Source of the DNA: Ancistrus triradiatus
Taxonomy: Eukaryota > Chordata > Actinopteri > Siluriformes > Loricariidae
DNA: 64,000 nt
Assembly: GCA_025084515.1 (NCBI GenBank)
Contig: JAJAGP010000273.1
Coordinates: forward strand, 248,001-312,000
Direction of reading: 5' to 3'
Numbering within the stretch: position 1 is the stretch's first letter; the number at the start of each line of letters is the position of its first letter. Positions 11,735 to 23,760 of the stretch are shown piece after piece. The notes beneath the pieces were generated by a model. The model did no database searches and was not told the origin of the DNA. It saw nothing but the letters and a program-made list of their open reading frames with translations. Position numbers and translations under genes: made by a program.

Positions 11735-12115
11735 CGAGTGGCCCTATGTTACATACAGTCTGAGAGCACTAGTGACAATGCTTCTGTTCTGCATTTGTCG
11801 AACTTAGTACAATGTTTTTCATTACAAATCTGTGAAAAGGTGAATCTTAAAAAGTATTTGATATGCTCCCTCTATTACTGTAATAACGGCATGCACTCGA
11901 GCTGCATGGACTCTACCAGTTTGTGTAAAATCCAGCATGGTTATACAATATTCCAAAGAGCACCTTGTGATGTTACTGTATGCTCGGTTTTCTCTGTCTC
12001 AAAGTGGTCCCATAAATCCTTGATGGGTTTTGGATCAGACGACTTCAAGTAGTTTTTGGAAGCTTTATCCTGCTGCAGTAAGAACCCTTCTCCACACCGA
12101 TCCAAACAAGCATTT
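11735..12115 (-). mobile_element. Possible Tc1-like 5' region, antisense
   Basis: The stretch CACTCGAGCTGCATGGACTCTACCAGTTT (11895-11923) and CCATAAATCCTTGATGGGTTTTGGATCAG (12010-12038) resembles the antisense of Tc1-type transposase regions just before the QQD and PDLNPIE blocks in fish elements. Ends not found; weak recognition by eye. Confidence 0.35.
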
Positions 12116-12654
12116 TAATCAGCGCCCTCAGACTTTTGGCCCCCATTATTTATTTATTCTTGTACAGTACAAATAGTCCAAAGTTATTAGGTTATAGAGA
12201 TTATATTATTACAGGTAAGCGCCCACCAATCAATGTCCGTTCACTTTAAAGGCCGAGGTCTTAAACGTTATAGTACATTATTTTCTTTTACGGAATGTAA
12301 TGTGAACGTTATACCTGTATCAGATGGCTCAATCAGTTAGATGGCATAGATAGATACAGATGTGGAACAATTCCTTTTTTTTATTTCTGTTTTTCTTTTG
12401 AGGTTTTATCTAGATCTAACCAAGAGTGTTTTGTTGTCAAATCCTACATTACTAACTTCGCCATTGAGGATGAACATGTAGAAGTGCTGGAATGGATTCA
12501 ATGAACTACTAAAACAAAGAAGTTCGGACGGATATTCAAAGGTAATGATGTGATTATATGAGTATTATAGAACAGTTTTAAAATACAGAATTGTATTATG
12601 TTTGTAATATTCTCTATTTCATTTATTCTGTCCAGATTGTGCAAGTATTATTCT

Positions 12655-12885
12655 AAGCTTATTATTTATTTTTACATTATTATTTAATTTAAGGCTTCCC
12701 AAGGAGGTTGGTCCCTTTTTGTGTCTTGGTCCTTTCAGTGTTTCTTTCTTAAAACATTTAAGGAGTTTCTCCTTTACACTGTCACCCTAGGTTTGATCAG
12801 TTGGGGCTGTGGATCGAGATATTTATAAAGCTGCTTTGAGATAACGAGCCATCAGAAATAAATCAGACTGTGACCTTGATTTGAA
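12655..12885 (+). repeat. Dispersed repeat X, copy 1
   Basis: AGGCTTCCCAAGGAGGTTGGTCCC, then CTCCTTTACACTGTCACCCTAGG, and finally GCTGCTTTGAGATAA...AGAAATAAATCAGAC. The same order occurs at 15090-15660 (split), 50510-50705 and 53868-54045. A very common fish repeat of unassigned class with an AATAAA-containing end; no ORF. Confidence 0.65.
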
Positions 12886-13139
12886 TGACGTGGCTCTCCA
12901 AACAAAGATCAGAATAGTTTGGGCGATGGACATTTTCTTCCCTTTACTGAGATTTCATATTTTGGTGAATATACTGTTCAGAAGATCAAACTTGGTTCAT
13001 ACGGTCACCAGGAGTCGGAATTGACTCGATGGCATTGAATTATAAAAGCAGTCTTCACTTGTAGCAGCATGAATGTGTATCAGGTCGTCACATCATCCGT
13101 CCAAATATGACAAGCTGAGAAATGTGTAGCCTTTGGAAA

Positions 13140-13265
13140 CCGCAATTACGCAGATGCCCTTATCCCACTTGCAATTGAGCTGAGAATCTGAAGGTTAAGA
13201 GCCGTGCTCAAGGACCCGATAGTGGCCTTCCAATTAAGAGTCCTGAGCCATAGCCACTGAGTCAC
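13140..13265 (-). repeat. tRNA-like SINE fragment, antisense
   Basis: CAGATGCCCTTATCC...GGTTAAGAGCCGTGCTCAAGGACC...CCACTGAGTCACCA is the reverse-oriented tRNA-like repeat. A sense-oriented piece with ACTCAGAGGTTAAGGTGC and GGGTTCAAGACC lies just beyond at 13340-13400. Confidence 0.5.
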
Positions 13266-13424
13266 CACTGTAGTGAGTCAACATGGCAAAAATGGTCTAT
13301 TTACAGAGCTTATTGGACTGATACTGAAAATGACCGACCACAATGACTCAGAGGTTAAGGTGCTTGATTGCTGACCAGTAGGTTGAGGGTTCAAGACCTG
13401 GGTACACCTGTTCGACTGCTCTTT

Positions 13425-14135
13425 CATTTTCACACACAGCGCCATCTGTAGGGTTTAAAGAGACTGGTCAGAAAAAGAGAAAATATCCAGTGAGGCCAGT
13501 TCTCTGGGTGAAATTGCCTGTGAGGAGAATGCAGACTGGATCGAGCTGATAGAAAGGGAACAGTAACTCAAATATCTCTGAACATATCTATGTCCAACCT
13601 TGAAGCAGATGGGCTACAGCAGCAGAAGACCACACCGGGTGCCAGTCCTGTCAGCCAAGAACAGGCAACTGAAGCTACAATTCACACAGGCTCACCAAAA
13701 CTAAGGATAGAAGACTGGAAAAACGTTGTCTGGTCTGATTTGATTTCTGCTGCGACGTTCAGAGGGTCGGGTCAGAATTTGGCATGAACAAATAAATGAA
13801 TCCATAAATGGATCCATCCAGCCTTGTATCAACTGTTCAAGCTGGTATTTTCATAGCACACTGTGGGCTTAATACCGGCTGAGCATCGTTTAAACCCACA
13901 GCCTACCTGAGTATTTTTGCTGACCCTGTGCACCCCTTTATGAGTTCACTGCACTCAATCACCAGACCTCTATCCAACACAGCACTTTTGAGATGTGGCG
14001 GAACGGGAGTTTCACATCATGGATGTGCAGCTGACAAATCTACAGCGACTGCGGGATGCTATCATGAAGATATGGACCAAAATCTCTGAGGAGCGTTTCC
14101 AAATTGTGCCACAAAAAAAGCTCCCTCCAGTCAAA
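13425..14135 (+). pseudogene. Broken Tc1-like transposase ('GGCCACTTTATTAGG' family)
   Basis: The segment GAGAAAATATCCAGTGAGG... through GGCTACAGCAGCAGAAGACC encodes SEKEKISSE... and MGYSSRRPHRVPVLS, the linker of a widespread fish Tc1-like transposase. It is followed by AHQN...EDWKNVVWSD with the first catalytic D (13710-13740), and a 3' part ending near CTACAGCGACTGCGGGATGCTATCATGA (14041-14068). Internal deletions removed the second D block (the QQDN motif) and the terminal repeats. Several stops. Confidence 0.8.
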
Positions 14136-15089
14136 CTCTAACGCCATTGACTGCGCACGTTTGCAGCTGTCACATCGTTCGGCAGGATAGAAAATGAGAT
14201 TGTAACTGATAGTCATGCTTAGCTAATGTATTATGTAAGACTGTCTGTCTGTGGGCGGAGGTTCTGTGGCTGAAAATAATCTTTCTCTAATAATCAGGAC
14301 ACGTTTAACTCTTATTCTCCACCACGCGCCGTCCGAATAATCCTCCGTAATCCTCGGTTTTGAATTCAAACTGACTCACGTTAAGAATTTCCCATCATCA
14401 TCATCATCATCCTCATCATCATTACATTTCTGCATGAGGTCACGCTGCTGTCCCTGAGCTCCAGGAATAGCTCCTGATCCCCGCAGACTGGAGGAGAAAT
14501 GAAAGACGATGCTGCGTCACTGAAGAGGGAACCAGACCGAAAGAGAAACCTCTTCCAAAATTCAAACGGTTAGCAAACAGTAGCCTTCCCCAGGCTGACC
14601 CGAGTGTTCTCCCTTGCGTTTTCTCCAGGCGTGTATCCATGGTGAGGTCTCTGATGTGTATTCGGCAAACGTACCTGAGCGCGGACGGGCCGCACAGTCG
14701 CGGCTCCGTTCTCGTTAGCCTGAGATTGGGTCGAGTCCTGAGGGACTGGCAGCTAATTTCTCTGGGTCACAGCGATAATTGCTAAGGCACCCACTGGATT
14801 CCACACCATTAATGAAGTTATTTAAATCGTGTCACCTTTCACCGGCGCCTTCCTTCACACTCTTTCGCTTAATTGGTGCGGGGGCACTTTCGTAGAATTT
14901 CTGGCGTTGGCTGATCTGCTTTGAAAAACTTGCCTGAAGATTATCAGGCAAGAAAAGCAACTCTTGATCTGCTAAGAGAAACGAGAATGAGTTAAGAAGC
15001 TCTGGGTGCAATTACACAGCTACGGCTGAGAGTTTAAAAATCTGTGCTACTATTCATTAGGTTTACAGTTCAAATCAAGCTAGAATAGT
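14136..15089. other. No gene seen
   Basis: Moderately GC-rich for this window, with a (CAT)n tract near 14394-14420. Open frames are short and unrecognised. Conserved non-coding sequence is possible but cannot be judged without other genomes. Confidence 0.4.
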
Positions 15090-15660
15090 TTAATTCTTAT
15101 AACATCTAGGCTGCCCAAGCAGGCCAGGTCCCTTTTTGAACCCAAGGTTTCCTTAAACCCCAAATCAGAAAAGTTGGGACAGTATGGAAAATAGAAATAA
15201 AAAATCCAGCAGTGTTTCTTACATTTCCTTTGACTTTTATTTCATTGCAGGCAGTATGAATCTGAGATATTTCATGTTTTTTTCTAATCAACTTCATTTC
15301 ATTTGTTAATATTCCTGCATGCCCCCGAGCCCAGAGAAGCCGAGCCGCTTCTGACCATGGTTATAACATAATACTTCTTTTTAGCACAGTAACGTTTTAA
15401 GTGGTATCTGTGAATGTAACTCTGTATTGTAGAGCTTGATAAAGGTTTGATAAAGGAATCCCTGGTCCATGTGGTTCTATCAGCTATTCACCCCTCTTCC
15501 GTTTGGGATTGTGTCCTTACTCTTGACGCACTGAAATTCCTCCAGATTCCTTGATTCATTTAGAAAGTTTTCCTTGCCACTGTCACTCTAGGCTTGCTCA
15601 GTTAGGGATGTGTTTGTAAAAAAAAAAGACGCTATAGAGATAAATCTGACTTGACTTTAG
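15090..15660 (+). repeat. Dispersed repeat X, copy 2, split by a Tc1-derived insertion
   Basis: The left part (ACATCTAGGCTGCCCAAGCAGGCCAGGTCCC to CAAGGTTTCCTTAAA, 15102-15152) and the right part (TTTCCTTGCCACTGTCACTCTAGGCTTGC to CTGACTTGACTTT, 15569-15658) are adjacent in the intact copy at 50510. Between them sits the element at 15153-15555. Confidence 0.7.
15153..15555 (-). mobile_element. 'SLRRHCIKN' family Tc1-like derivative, copy B (nested)
   Basis: It begins with the terminal sequence CCCCAAATCAGAAAAGTTGGGACAG and the associated region to 15320, then jumps into CCGAGCCCAGAGAAGCCGAGCCGC and the antisense of the SLRRHCIKN block. It is internally deleted and cannot encode a protein. The insertion point corresponds to a TTATAA-like site of repeat X, in keeping with the TA preference of Tc1 elements. 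Confidence 0.75.
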
Positions 15661-15974
15661 AGATGCCAGCTAACCCTAATGCATATCTCTGGAATGTGGA
15701 AGGAAGCCCACACAGAGACGAGGATGTTAGGATGGGTGGGTTGTGCACTGAAGAGAACTAAAACACTAAACCTTTTATATGCAAGACTTTATTAGAAGCA
15801 AATTCCCAAAGTCTTTAGGATTTGTGCATGATCTGTTGCTGTGAGATAAGGTTTGATCTGTTTGATTTCAGAACGGCATGAGGTGTGAGCCTGACTGATC
15901 GGAAGCTCTCCTGTTATTGTCCAATGTGCTCCATTTTCAAACAAACACATCACGTAGTGTGAGATCGTTAGCGA

Positions 15975-16215
15975 TATACACTATATGACCAAAAACAAAG
16001 AGAATTGGAGTGTTAGTGATAATTATTCGTATCTAATTAGTGATCTGTGCTGACAGGATTCATCATATGAAGCACACGGCGATAGTATGGCTGTAGACAA
16101 ACAGCGATGGTAGAACGGGTCGTACTGAACCTCAGTGACTCAATATCACACTTTCATGACTCACTCGCACAGAGGTCTGACCTTAACTCCATCACACCCC
16201 TTCGTAGGTGAGGGA
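15975..16215 (+). mobile_element. Small Tc1-like remnant with ACACTATATGACCAAAA end
   Basis: The left end ACACTATATGACCAAAAACA (15978-15997) resembles the terminal repeat of a fish Tc1-like family. The fragment GTCTGACCTTAACTCCATCACACCCCTTCG (16175-16205) matches that family's PIE block (LTLTPS from L.LNPI). It is heavily deleted. A related copy is at 62815. Confidence 0.45.
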
Positions 16216-16334
16216 AAGGGGTGCTGCCGAGCCTGGCTGTGTAGCATTTTGACCAGAACAGTGACTTTAAATCAGGCTTCAATCAATGATATATTTTTAT
16301 TTATTAACTGGATATTTACTTTTTCAGAAATCAC

Positions 16335-16840
16335 ATTTCTTCCAAAAGCTCTGTTATACTGGTGGGTCTGAGCACAATCCCCGTTCCACTGTGTGATGGT
16401 CCATCCCAGATCCTCCGAGCCCAGAGAAACCGACGGCACTTCTGGACATGGTTATAACATAAGGTTTCTTTTTTAGCACAGTAACATTTTAAGTGGTATC
16501 TGTGAATGTAACTCTGTATTGTAGAGCTTGATAAAGGTTTGATAAAGGAATCCCTTGTCCATGTGGTTCTATTAGCTATTGATGAATGACGGTTCTTGAT
16601 GCAGTGCCGTCTGAGGGAGCAGAGATCACCCCTCTTCAGTTTAGGTTTTTTAGGAAATTCCTGCAGATTCCTTCGATTCCAGAAGGAATTGTTTAATGAT
16701 ATTACGCACTGTAGAGAGAGAAATATGGAAATCCCTTTCAACCTTTCTTTGAGGAACATTGTTTTGGAGATCCTCTTCCCATCTTTACTCCTCAGAGACA
16801 CTATTTGAAATGACATCATTATTTCGTTTTTTACTTCATG
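16335..16840 (-). pseudogene. 'SLRRHCIKN' family Tc1-like transposase remnant, copy C
   Basis: On the minus strand one frame (about 16840-16335) reads FLKERLKGISIF..., then KRGDLCSLRRHCIKNRHSSIANRTTW, and after YCAK the segment QKCRRFLWARRIW that precedes the first catalytic D. This is the best-preserved open stretch of the family in the window (185 codons with an artificial start), but it ends before the DDE core. Confidence 0.75.
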
Positions 16841-16849
16841 CTGTATTTG

Positions 16850-19680
16850 ATTAACCTCCTGAGACCTCGCATCTCCACATGAGGACATGACGTTTTGGTT
16901 TGCTACACCTCCTACTTCATTCTGCTTAACTCAGTCCTCATTTGTAGACACTCTTGAGCATTTCACAAAAACAAAAATACCTCCTGTTCAAAGACGGTGC
17001 CCAGTTTTTATACATAAAAAAATCAGAGCTCTGAAGAGGGTAATGAGGTCTCAAGATGTTAAGCAGGAACTATGGAACTAAATTGACCTTGGCAGATTTC
17101 TCTGTAAAGGACTTTGCCTATATATGTGATGTTCTCCTGGGATAGGTGAGTCCCCTTGACCATGACCAGGGTTAAAATGTGGGTAAAAATAAACAATACC
17201 GGCAGCTATGAGGACGTAAGGTTGTCTTTCGTTACTGATCTGAGGTAATAAGCAGAACTGACATCCCACCTATAGTTCATTACGACCTGCAGAGGACAAT
17301 TCCGGCGATACTTTCTTACATCGCGGCTAATTGGTGCGCTGCACTTTCTCACCCGATGAATAATAGATGCAATATTTTTGGCAGATGCTCACGGCGCTTA
17401 TCAGCATCGTAATTAAACGGAACTCATTAGAACAGATTTAATTCTACGGCCACTTTGTTTTGTAATTTTAACACCTGCAGCTTGGTGAAAGAGTTCCGTC
17501 GTTCCGGATGAGCGTGGACGCGATTGGCCGCCAGAACCGCTGGCGAAACCCTCGGCCATACCTCTCCACGCTGCACAAATATGGAAGTTCAAGATGAGAG
17601 AAGCTATTATCACAGTCACAACCTCCCGACACATTCAATTACTTTTAGATCGCTGGGTCACAACGATAAGCCACAATGACTGCAGAAAAATGGAATCCAG
17701 ATAACTGAATGATGTCTTTTACTCTCTTTATAGAAACCACATTATTGGCTCTCCGAATAAAATCGAGGAAGCAACAAATCAATAGCCTGAACCGCAGTAC
17801 ATCTGAGCGTCTGCTGCTGAGGCTTACAATTATTATTAACTGCCATGAAGTCAATTCAGACTCCTGCAGCTGTATGGATCGAGTCCACAATCTTTTTCAA
17901 AACAAAAATATATGTTTCAATCATATGGCTCTTTTTATGATGTGGTATGTCTTTTATTATTTTTGTTATAATTATTATTATTATTTGATTACACAAGTCT
18001 TATTACTATCATTATAATGTTGATGATGCACCTCTAGTCACTTTGTTTAACATTATTGTATTATGCAGATCTGCGCCATTTAACAAGCGCATTATGTCCT
18101 GTGAAACAAGAAAACTGGGTGCAAACGATACTGCTGAAAACAAGAGTATAATAACAATACCGTCTACCCAGCATCCCACTCTGCAATCTGATTGGCTGAG
18201 AGACATTGTGATCAAAAATTTTCAAGAAAAGATTACTTCTCCACCACATACACAAGCAACCTCGCAACGACTCCAGTTATAACAAAGCAGCAACATCATA
18301 ATTATACAACTAAAAGACTGCTGAAATGAATTATAATGAGTTTTGAAATCATTTGTTTGGTTTTAAAGTTTGCTATATGAAGCTCTTAATGAGCATCCTG
18401 ATGGTTCCAATGAGCCGAGGTTCATCACCCTTACAAACCAGGATTTGGATTTAAGCTGGAAAGGCAGAGAAATGAAAAAAAATTCAGTATTTTAAACCAA
18501 AGGTCCTGGACTCTGAATGGATTCGCAGCTCGACCGAAGAGCAACACGACTGAAGATCAGTTTGAGTCCCAACACCAAAAATGCTGGAGCAGCTTCTGGC
18601 TGGGTTTGGTTTGATGGATCAGTCAGAAATGTTACAGGAGAGTTATACAGCATCAGCAGCTCCACCGGTTCCAGCAGCTCCTTCTTTCTGATTTCCTTCT
18701 GGAGTTAAACTCGGCGTCTCTCATTAAACACCATCCACGGCTGATCGGAGCTTCATTCATGGATCTGTTAAGCCCGGCTCTTATTAACCCGACTGAGCTG
18801 CTGATGATCGAGAGCTCTGACTTTAACCTTTCTGACTCAGACGATTAACAAAGGAATGGAAATGATAATGTTGATCCTGTGCTTTGGTTCTAACACCGGA
18901 ATATCCCTCTGATTTGCTTCTGTTGGTAGAATAGTGGATCTTAGTAACAGCCTGCCTTATAAATCAGACCCATTTTATTTTGAATGTAAATAAACTTTCT
19001 TTTTAATGAATTAAAGCTCATCAATTGATATATTTGTGTTTATTTTCTTTATAATAAAGAGTTATTGATAAATTCCGCTCCTTTGTTAGGACCATAGTCT
19101 GATGATGATGTTTTTTGGCAGTGGAACCATAGAATGGAACCATTTTACCTCACTAAGTGCCGATAAGCAAATCTTTCTTCTGTCCTCTTTATCTTAAAAT
19201 CTAACTGTGGTGTCAAAAAAAATACACTCAAGGTTCGTGCTAATAACGTATCTGGAGACATTTAGCTGCACCTCCCAAGCAAAGCCTTCCTTCCAAAACC
19301 AAAAAACAAATATTTTATATAGTTTAGGCTTTAGGTTATTGAGTATAAGAGAGGAGTATAAGAGGGTATGGAAATTGTGTTAGTGAGCGAATATTCTTCC
19401 ACTTCTACACTCTTGTTAGAAGGGCTTCCTAATTTCCTGCGCTGAGGGTCATCTCGTCTGCATATCAAAGGTTATTGACGTTTCTTAGACCAGTCCTGAA
19501 TTCTTGATCATTTTCTCTTATTATATGATCAGCGGAAAGGTTGAACAATTGCCGGAGCGTTGATGTTTTAACACATTTCTTTTTCAAATTAATTATTAAG
19601 CCGCCTCCAGGACAAACCAACTATGATATCTCCTCTTTGTTCCTCTGGTTCAAGCCTAAAGGACACGAGAGAATCTCTCA
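16850..19680. other. Long stretch with no gene or clear repeat
   Basis: About 2.8 kb of AT-rich DNA. Short AT-rich tracts occur around 17950-18020. Paired open frames on opposite strands at 18010-18280 and a 102-codon frame at 17709 have no recognisable domains. Confidence 0.4.
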
Positions 19681-19684
19681 TTCC

Positions 19685-19688
<4 letters not shown>

Positions 19689-19724
<36 letters not shown>

Positions 19725-19898
19725 TTCTTATTCTCTCTCGGAAAGTCTTGGCAGCCTAAATCAAAAGCCAATACGCCTCATGAATTTTAATGGAGGTGAA
19801 TGCGAGCAGAGGCTTTACACTACACCCGATCCCATCACTACACCCAAGGCCACACTCTCACTCTCTCTCTCACTCTCTCTCTCACTCTCTCTCTCTCT
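19689..19898 (+). repeat. Two (CT)n microsatellites
   Basis: CT runs at 19689-19721 and 19854-19898, the second interrupted by CACT units. Confidence 0.9.
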
Positions 19899-19899
19899 G

Positions 19900-21165
19900 A
19901 AATCTGAATCCTTGGATATCGATCACGTGATATCAAATCCAAAAGATTTCAAAGTATGAAGATTCATTTCATGTGGAGATGCCGTCTTTGATTTATCCAC
20001 AAAAGCCCTTCGTAACCATTTACACACAATTCACGCTGGAAGTTCGCCAGCTAAATGTAAGCCAGATCCAATATGACTAGACTATCGCCTAGTCTGTCCT
20101 CGAAAATCTCATTTTACTTCTGGAAAAAAGAATAATATCTCTCGCAGAGTAATGGTTTCTCTAATAGTGGCTGAAATTATTATTTCACATCAAGCATTTC
20201 ATCTGATCGTCTCTCGAGTCAAAATAGCTTTAATGGAAGCACTTTGCGAACGGATTTTGGAGTACGTCGATATGGGTTTATATTCCTGCCTATAAATCCG
20301 CACATAATAACAAAACACACACTAAACCATAACAATAAACTATTGCTGCCTGGAAATATACTGAGCGGCGTTCGATCTGTGAGTTTATTTGTGGAATAAA
20401 ATATAAACATAATGCTGGTTGTTGCGGTTAATAGGCATGAAATAGCAGGCTGTAACCCTCTTAAAACCAAAACAGCATCAATACGCGCTACAGTCTTTCA
20501 CCGCGCTCTGTGAAAGGGTCTCTGGTCTCTGAATTCAGCATTTGTGTGCTATTTTTATTGGGATGGATTATAAAACAGAACTCATTTTGACCCTTGGATG
20601 CCCTGCCATCAGTGAAGGAGCTATAAAAGCAGAGAATTCTACAGGAGTCGTTTATCTGTGAGATAAAGACAACAAGACTGTCTCCCAGGATCGCTTAGAG
20701 TAGATTTGGAACGGCCCAGTTATAGTCCAAAGGTTGAGAGATGTATTTGCAGGACCTGACGTCACAGAGCTGAAGCAGTTCTGCAGGAAGCAGATAGGGG
20801 GCGTCTGGCAACCAGTGTAAAGAATAAATCACGTTTTCACACAAGAGCGCTGGGTGATCACACTGTTGAGTTCTTTGTTTACGCAGACTTGTTTCAGCAG
20901 CATATGAGAAACTCTGGGATATTTTGCAGGTTCTCATAGTGGACCAGGGAGAAATGTTCACAGGGCTCTGGACTGTAAACAAATAGGTCACAGTGTATAC
21001 ATGTACCGCAAAGTATTGTGGCTCTGGATTCTATTCTTTGCTGTTTTATTGCAATTATATATAATTTTATATATAATTTTAATTATAATTTTTCCATAAA
21101 GCTTCGCATTGGAGGAACATCGACGAGATGTGATAAGAGGAAGACAGAAATGTAGATACATGGGA
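19900..21165. other. No gene seen
   Basis: A 98-codon minus-strand frame at 20695-20991 (Cys- and Ser-rich) is not recognised and has no convincing start context. No repeats identified. Confidence 0.4.
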
Positions 21166-21169
21166 CTTT

Positions 21170-21285
21170 GGTAGCCTAGCGGTTAAGGTACTGGACTATG
21201 GAGGTCCATGGTTCAAATCCCACCTCTGCCAAGCTGCCACTGTTGGGTCCTTGAGCAAGTCATTTGATTGTATTTTTAGGTCTTC
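21170..21285 (+). repeat. tRNA-like SINE copy, sense
   Basis: TTTGGTAGCCTAGCGGTTAAGGTACTGGAC (A-box-like) and TCCATGGTTCAAATCCCACC (B-box-like), then GTTGGGTCCTTGAGCAAGTC. Same family as the tandem array at 55680-57480, but a single copy. Confidence 0.6.
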
Positions 21286-21715
21286 CACATAATCCTGCAT
21301 TTATATGTTTTTATACTGTTGTACGAACTATTTTAATAATTACTATTTTTATATTGTTCCCTCAATATACCTATGTTATTCATTAAACTTGTGTGTTACA
21401 TGTGCAATGAGCAAGGTTTGATCGTTCCCTCATCCTGTCTTGACAAAAACAAAACATTCTAGTCCCATGATTTGCTGAGCAAAATGTTTATTCGTGCCTA
21501 ATCTGGGGGAATAATGTAACAAGAGAAATTAAACAAAAATAGGCCTATATATACAGTATTTCTGTGCTCTTGTTCATTTCAAATCAGGAGCTCCTTGATA
21601 AAACGTTTACTGTAGAACCCTGCTGTTTTTGAGGTACAACAACACATTAAGAAAATGATTCGTCAACATGCATTCTCATTGATATAAAAACGAGTGTGAC
21701 AAAATCACACGGACA

Positions 21716-22035
21716 TTGGTGCAAGTCACAGAAATGTTTAATGCATTACCACACACAGTGCAGCGCCCCCTGTTGAATATGGATCTGCATAGTGCTTACC
21801 GTGCTAAACAAAACCAGCTCTCAAAAGCCCCTACTATTGGCACGTGGTGTCAGAATTGTACCTTGGAGCATCGCATGGATGGTCGGGTTCATCGGAACCA
21901 TTTATGTGGGGAACTAATGGCACGAGGATGCTCTGTGGGAAGAAGACGAGCCAGTGGAAACAGTGTGATGCTCTTTGGGGAGACCCTGGGGTCTGAGCAT
22001 TCATGTGGACATTAATCTGAAATGTAACACCTAAT
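21716..22035 (+). mobile_element. Tc1-like fragment, 'CAGCGCCCCCTG' family, sense
   Basis: CAGCGCCCCCTG (21760-21771) is followed by CAGAATTGTACCTTGGAGCATCG (the QNWTLEQ block before the first catalytic D) and by GTGATGCTCTTTGG...GACCCTGGGGTCTGAGCATTCATGTGGAC (MLW..ETLG..IHVD). Reads as a rearranged, deleted transposase region. Related antisense pieces lie at 23540 and 24890, and a sense piece at 31745. Confidence 0.6.
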
Positions 22036-22082
22036 ATTAATACCTAATATTGTTATATATTAAGTTTATATGATAGCCTAAG

Positions 22083-22260
22083 ACTCCTGTACCAGGTCCT
22101 GGGTCTGCCCTGGGCTGTCCATCCAGAGAGACATACCTGAAACAACCTGACCAACCAGGGCATCCATATGAGATACCCACCCACCTCATCTGGCTCCTAC
22201 CAAAAGCTTCTGACCATAGGTGAGGACAGTAACATAGACTGACCGGTCGAACCACTACAA
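22083..22260 (-). pseudogene. LINE (non-LTR retrotransposon) ORF2 C-terminal remnant
   Basis: On the minus strand one frame gives RSVYVTVLTYGQKL, matching the SIYVPTLTYG motif near the end of a fish LINE reverse transcriptase. After a short deletion another frame gives SQMRWVGISYGCPG, matching the SQLRWFGHL.RMP motif, and then a GRP-like region. Heavily decayed, with in-frame stops. The plus-strand sequence beyond it (22260-22500) may be an upstream part but is not recognisable. Confidence 0.55.
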
Positions 22261-22519
22261 AGGTCTCCAGCCATCATATCAACTCCAATCTGCCAGAGAC
22301 TTCTGGAAACACCTCCTGAAAACAGGGCATGTCCGCCAGTTCAACAATATTCCCAGATCCCCAGAGGTCACAACTACTTCACCCCTACTTAAGGAGCAAG
22401 GTCGGGTCTTGCCCAGCCCAGGCATCGTGCGAGGCATTTTCCAGAAAATCTCCTCCAATGTCTGAGCTTGTTTCAGTAAGTGCCTTCGGTGAGACCCTTA
22501 AGGCTCTCTGATAACCCTC

Positions 22520-23530
22520 AAACGACTCTGTGCTGTTATGTGTCTTGTTTTTGTTTTGCCAAGTATGTCATTCCGGCTAACGTTAATCCTTCTCCTTGCA
22601 TACTTCGAGCAAACGCCCTCAGACGATTTGCATCCATTGTTTAGAGACAGCAGCACTCCATTTTGAGATGCACAAACCCTCGAAATATATCAAAATATCA
22701 TTCAGACTTATCTGGAGTGGCTGCTTGACAAAGCGTGCAGTGAAATGACGGTCGCGATTGTGGAAAGACACTGAACATTTTCCAGCTGTCAGCTCTGATT
22801 AAGCTGAACACCGGCTCTCGGCTTCAGCACGTACACGAGATCTGCAGTAGAGCTCTGGCGCCCTCTGGTGCTTACGAGTTGCACTGCATAGCTAACGAGT
22901 ACCGACGCTTGTAGTCTGGCTTTGTTTTTTGTTTTTTTTAAATATCTGAGCTAAAATTATCGTCATAATCAAATAAATCATAAAACTAAAATATTTGAAC
23001 GTCCATATGCGCGTACACACTGTACAGCGCACACCCAACCTGACGCCAGCTCCATTCGATCCAGATGATTAAATATGCTAATGCTATTGATGCAGCTATA
23101 GATTTGTGGCAGCTCCTGCTAACAGGTTCGGTCTGCCTGCCAAAACTCTCATTACCACCCCATGCAGAGACGCAGAGAGATAAATGGAAGTGAACGAAGC
23201 AGAATCGGTCTGTCCTCTCCATCGCTGAGTAATCATCACATCTCTACGCTCGTAATTCCACCGGTGTGACTTAAAATGGAATTTAAAAAACGACCCCACA
23301 GCCTGAATTCACAGCTGTACTCATATTAGGCCTTCTAATACACAATTTACACAATTTAAAGGGCAGAGGGTGTTAAGGAAGTAACCTGGGACAATTCCAG
23401 GGTAAACAAAATAATAAATGGTGGGTTTCGCCAAGCGTTAACCTGACCTTAAGGGCATCTCTGCCAGATTAGAGAGAGATAACTATCGGATGTCAAACTG
23501 GTATCTGTATGAATGGCACTGCCCAGAGCT
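22520..23530. other. No gene seen
   Basis: Contains a GCGCCCTCTGGTGCTTACGA patch (22858-22877) typical of fish repeats; otherwise unique-looking. Confidence 0.35.
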
Positions 23531-23539
23531 TCATACTTC

Positions 23540-23760
23540 ATCCGGTGGCTCATTTTCATTCTGGTACCATCATGAAAACAGGACTTATCAGACAAAAACA
23601 CCTTTTATTGCTCCAAGGTCCAGTTCTGACACTTTGGATGGTGGACAGGGGTTAGCAGGGTGAGCACTTGGACCGGTCTGCAGCGATGCAGTCCCATTTA
23701 CAGCAGGGGGCGCTGCACTGTTTGTTACGGCACATTAGTCATATAACCAGTATTAAACAT
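23540..23760 (-). mobile_element. Tc1-like fragment, 'CAGCGCCCCCTG' family, antisense
   Basis: Read on the minus strand it encodes QNWTLEQ-KVFLSDKS (about 23600-23640), the block holding the first catalytic D, preceded by LTPVH and the junction CAGCGCCCCCTG (23703-23714 complement). Confidence 0.65.

Noticed and set aside
17709..18282. Overlapping frames on both strands as a gene pair
   Set aside because: Frames overlap each other without domains, AT-rich, no start context.
20695..20991. 98-codon minus-strand ORF
   Set aside because: No family recognised and no exon borders; chance frame possible at this length.
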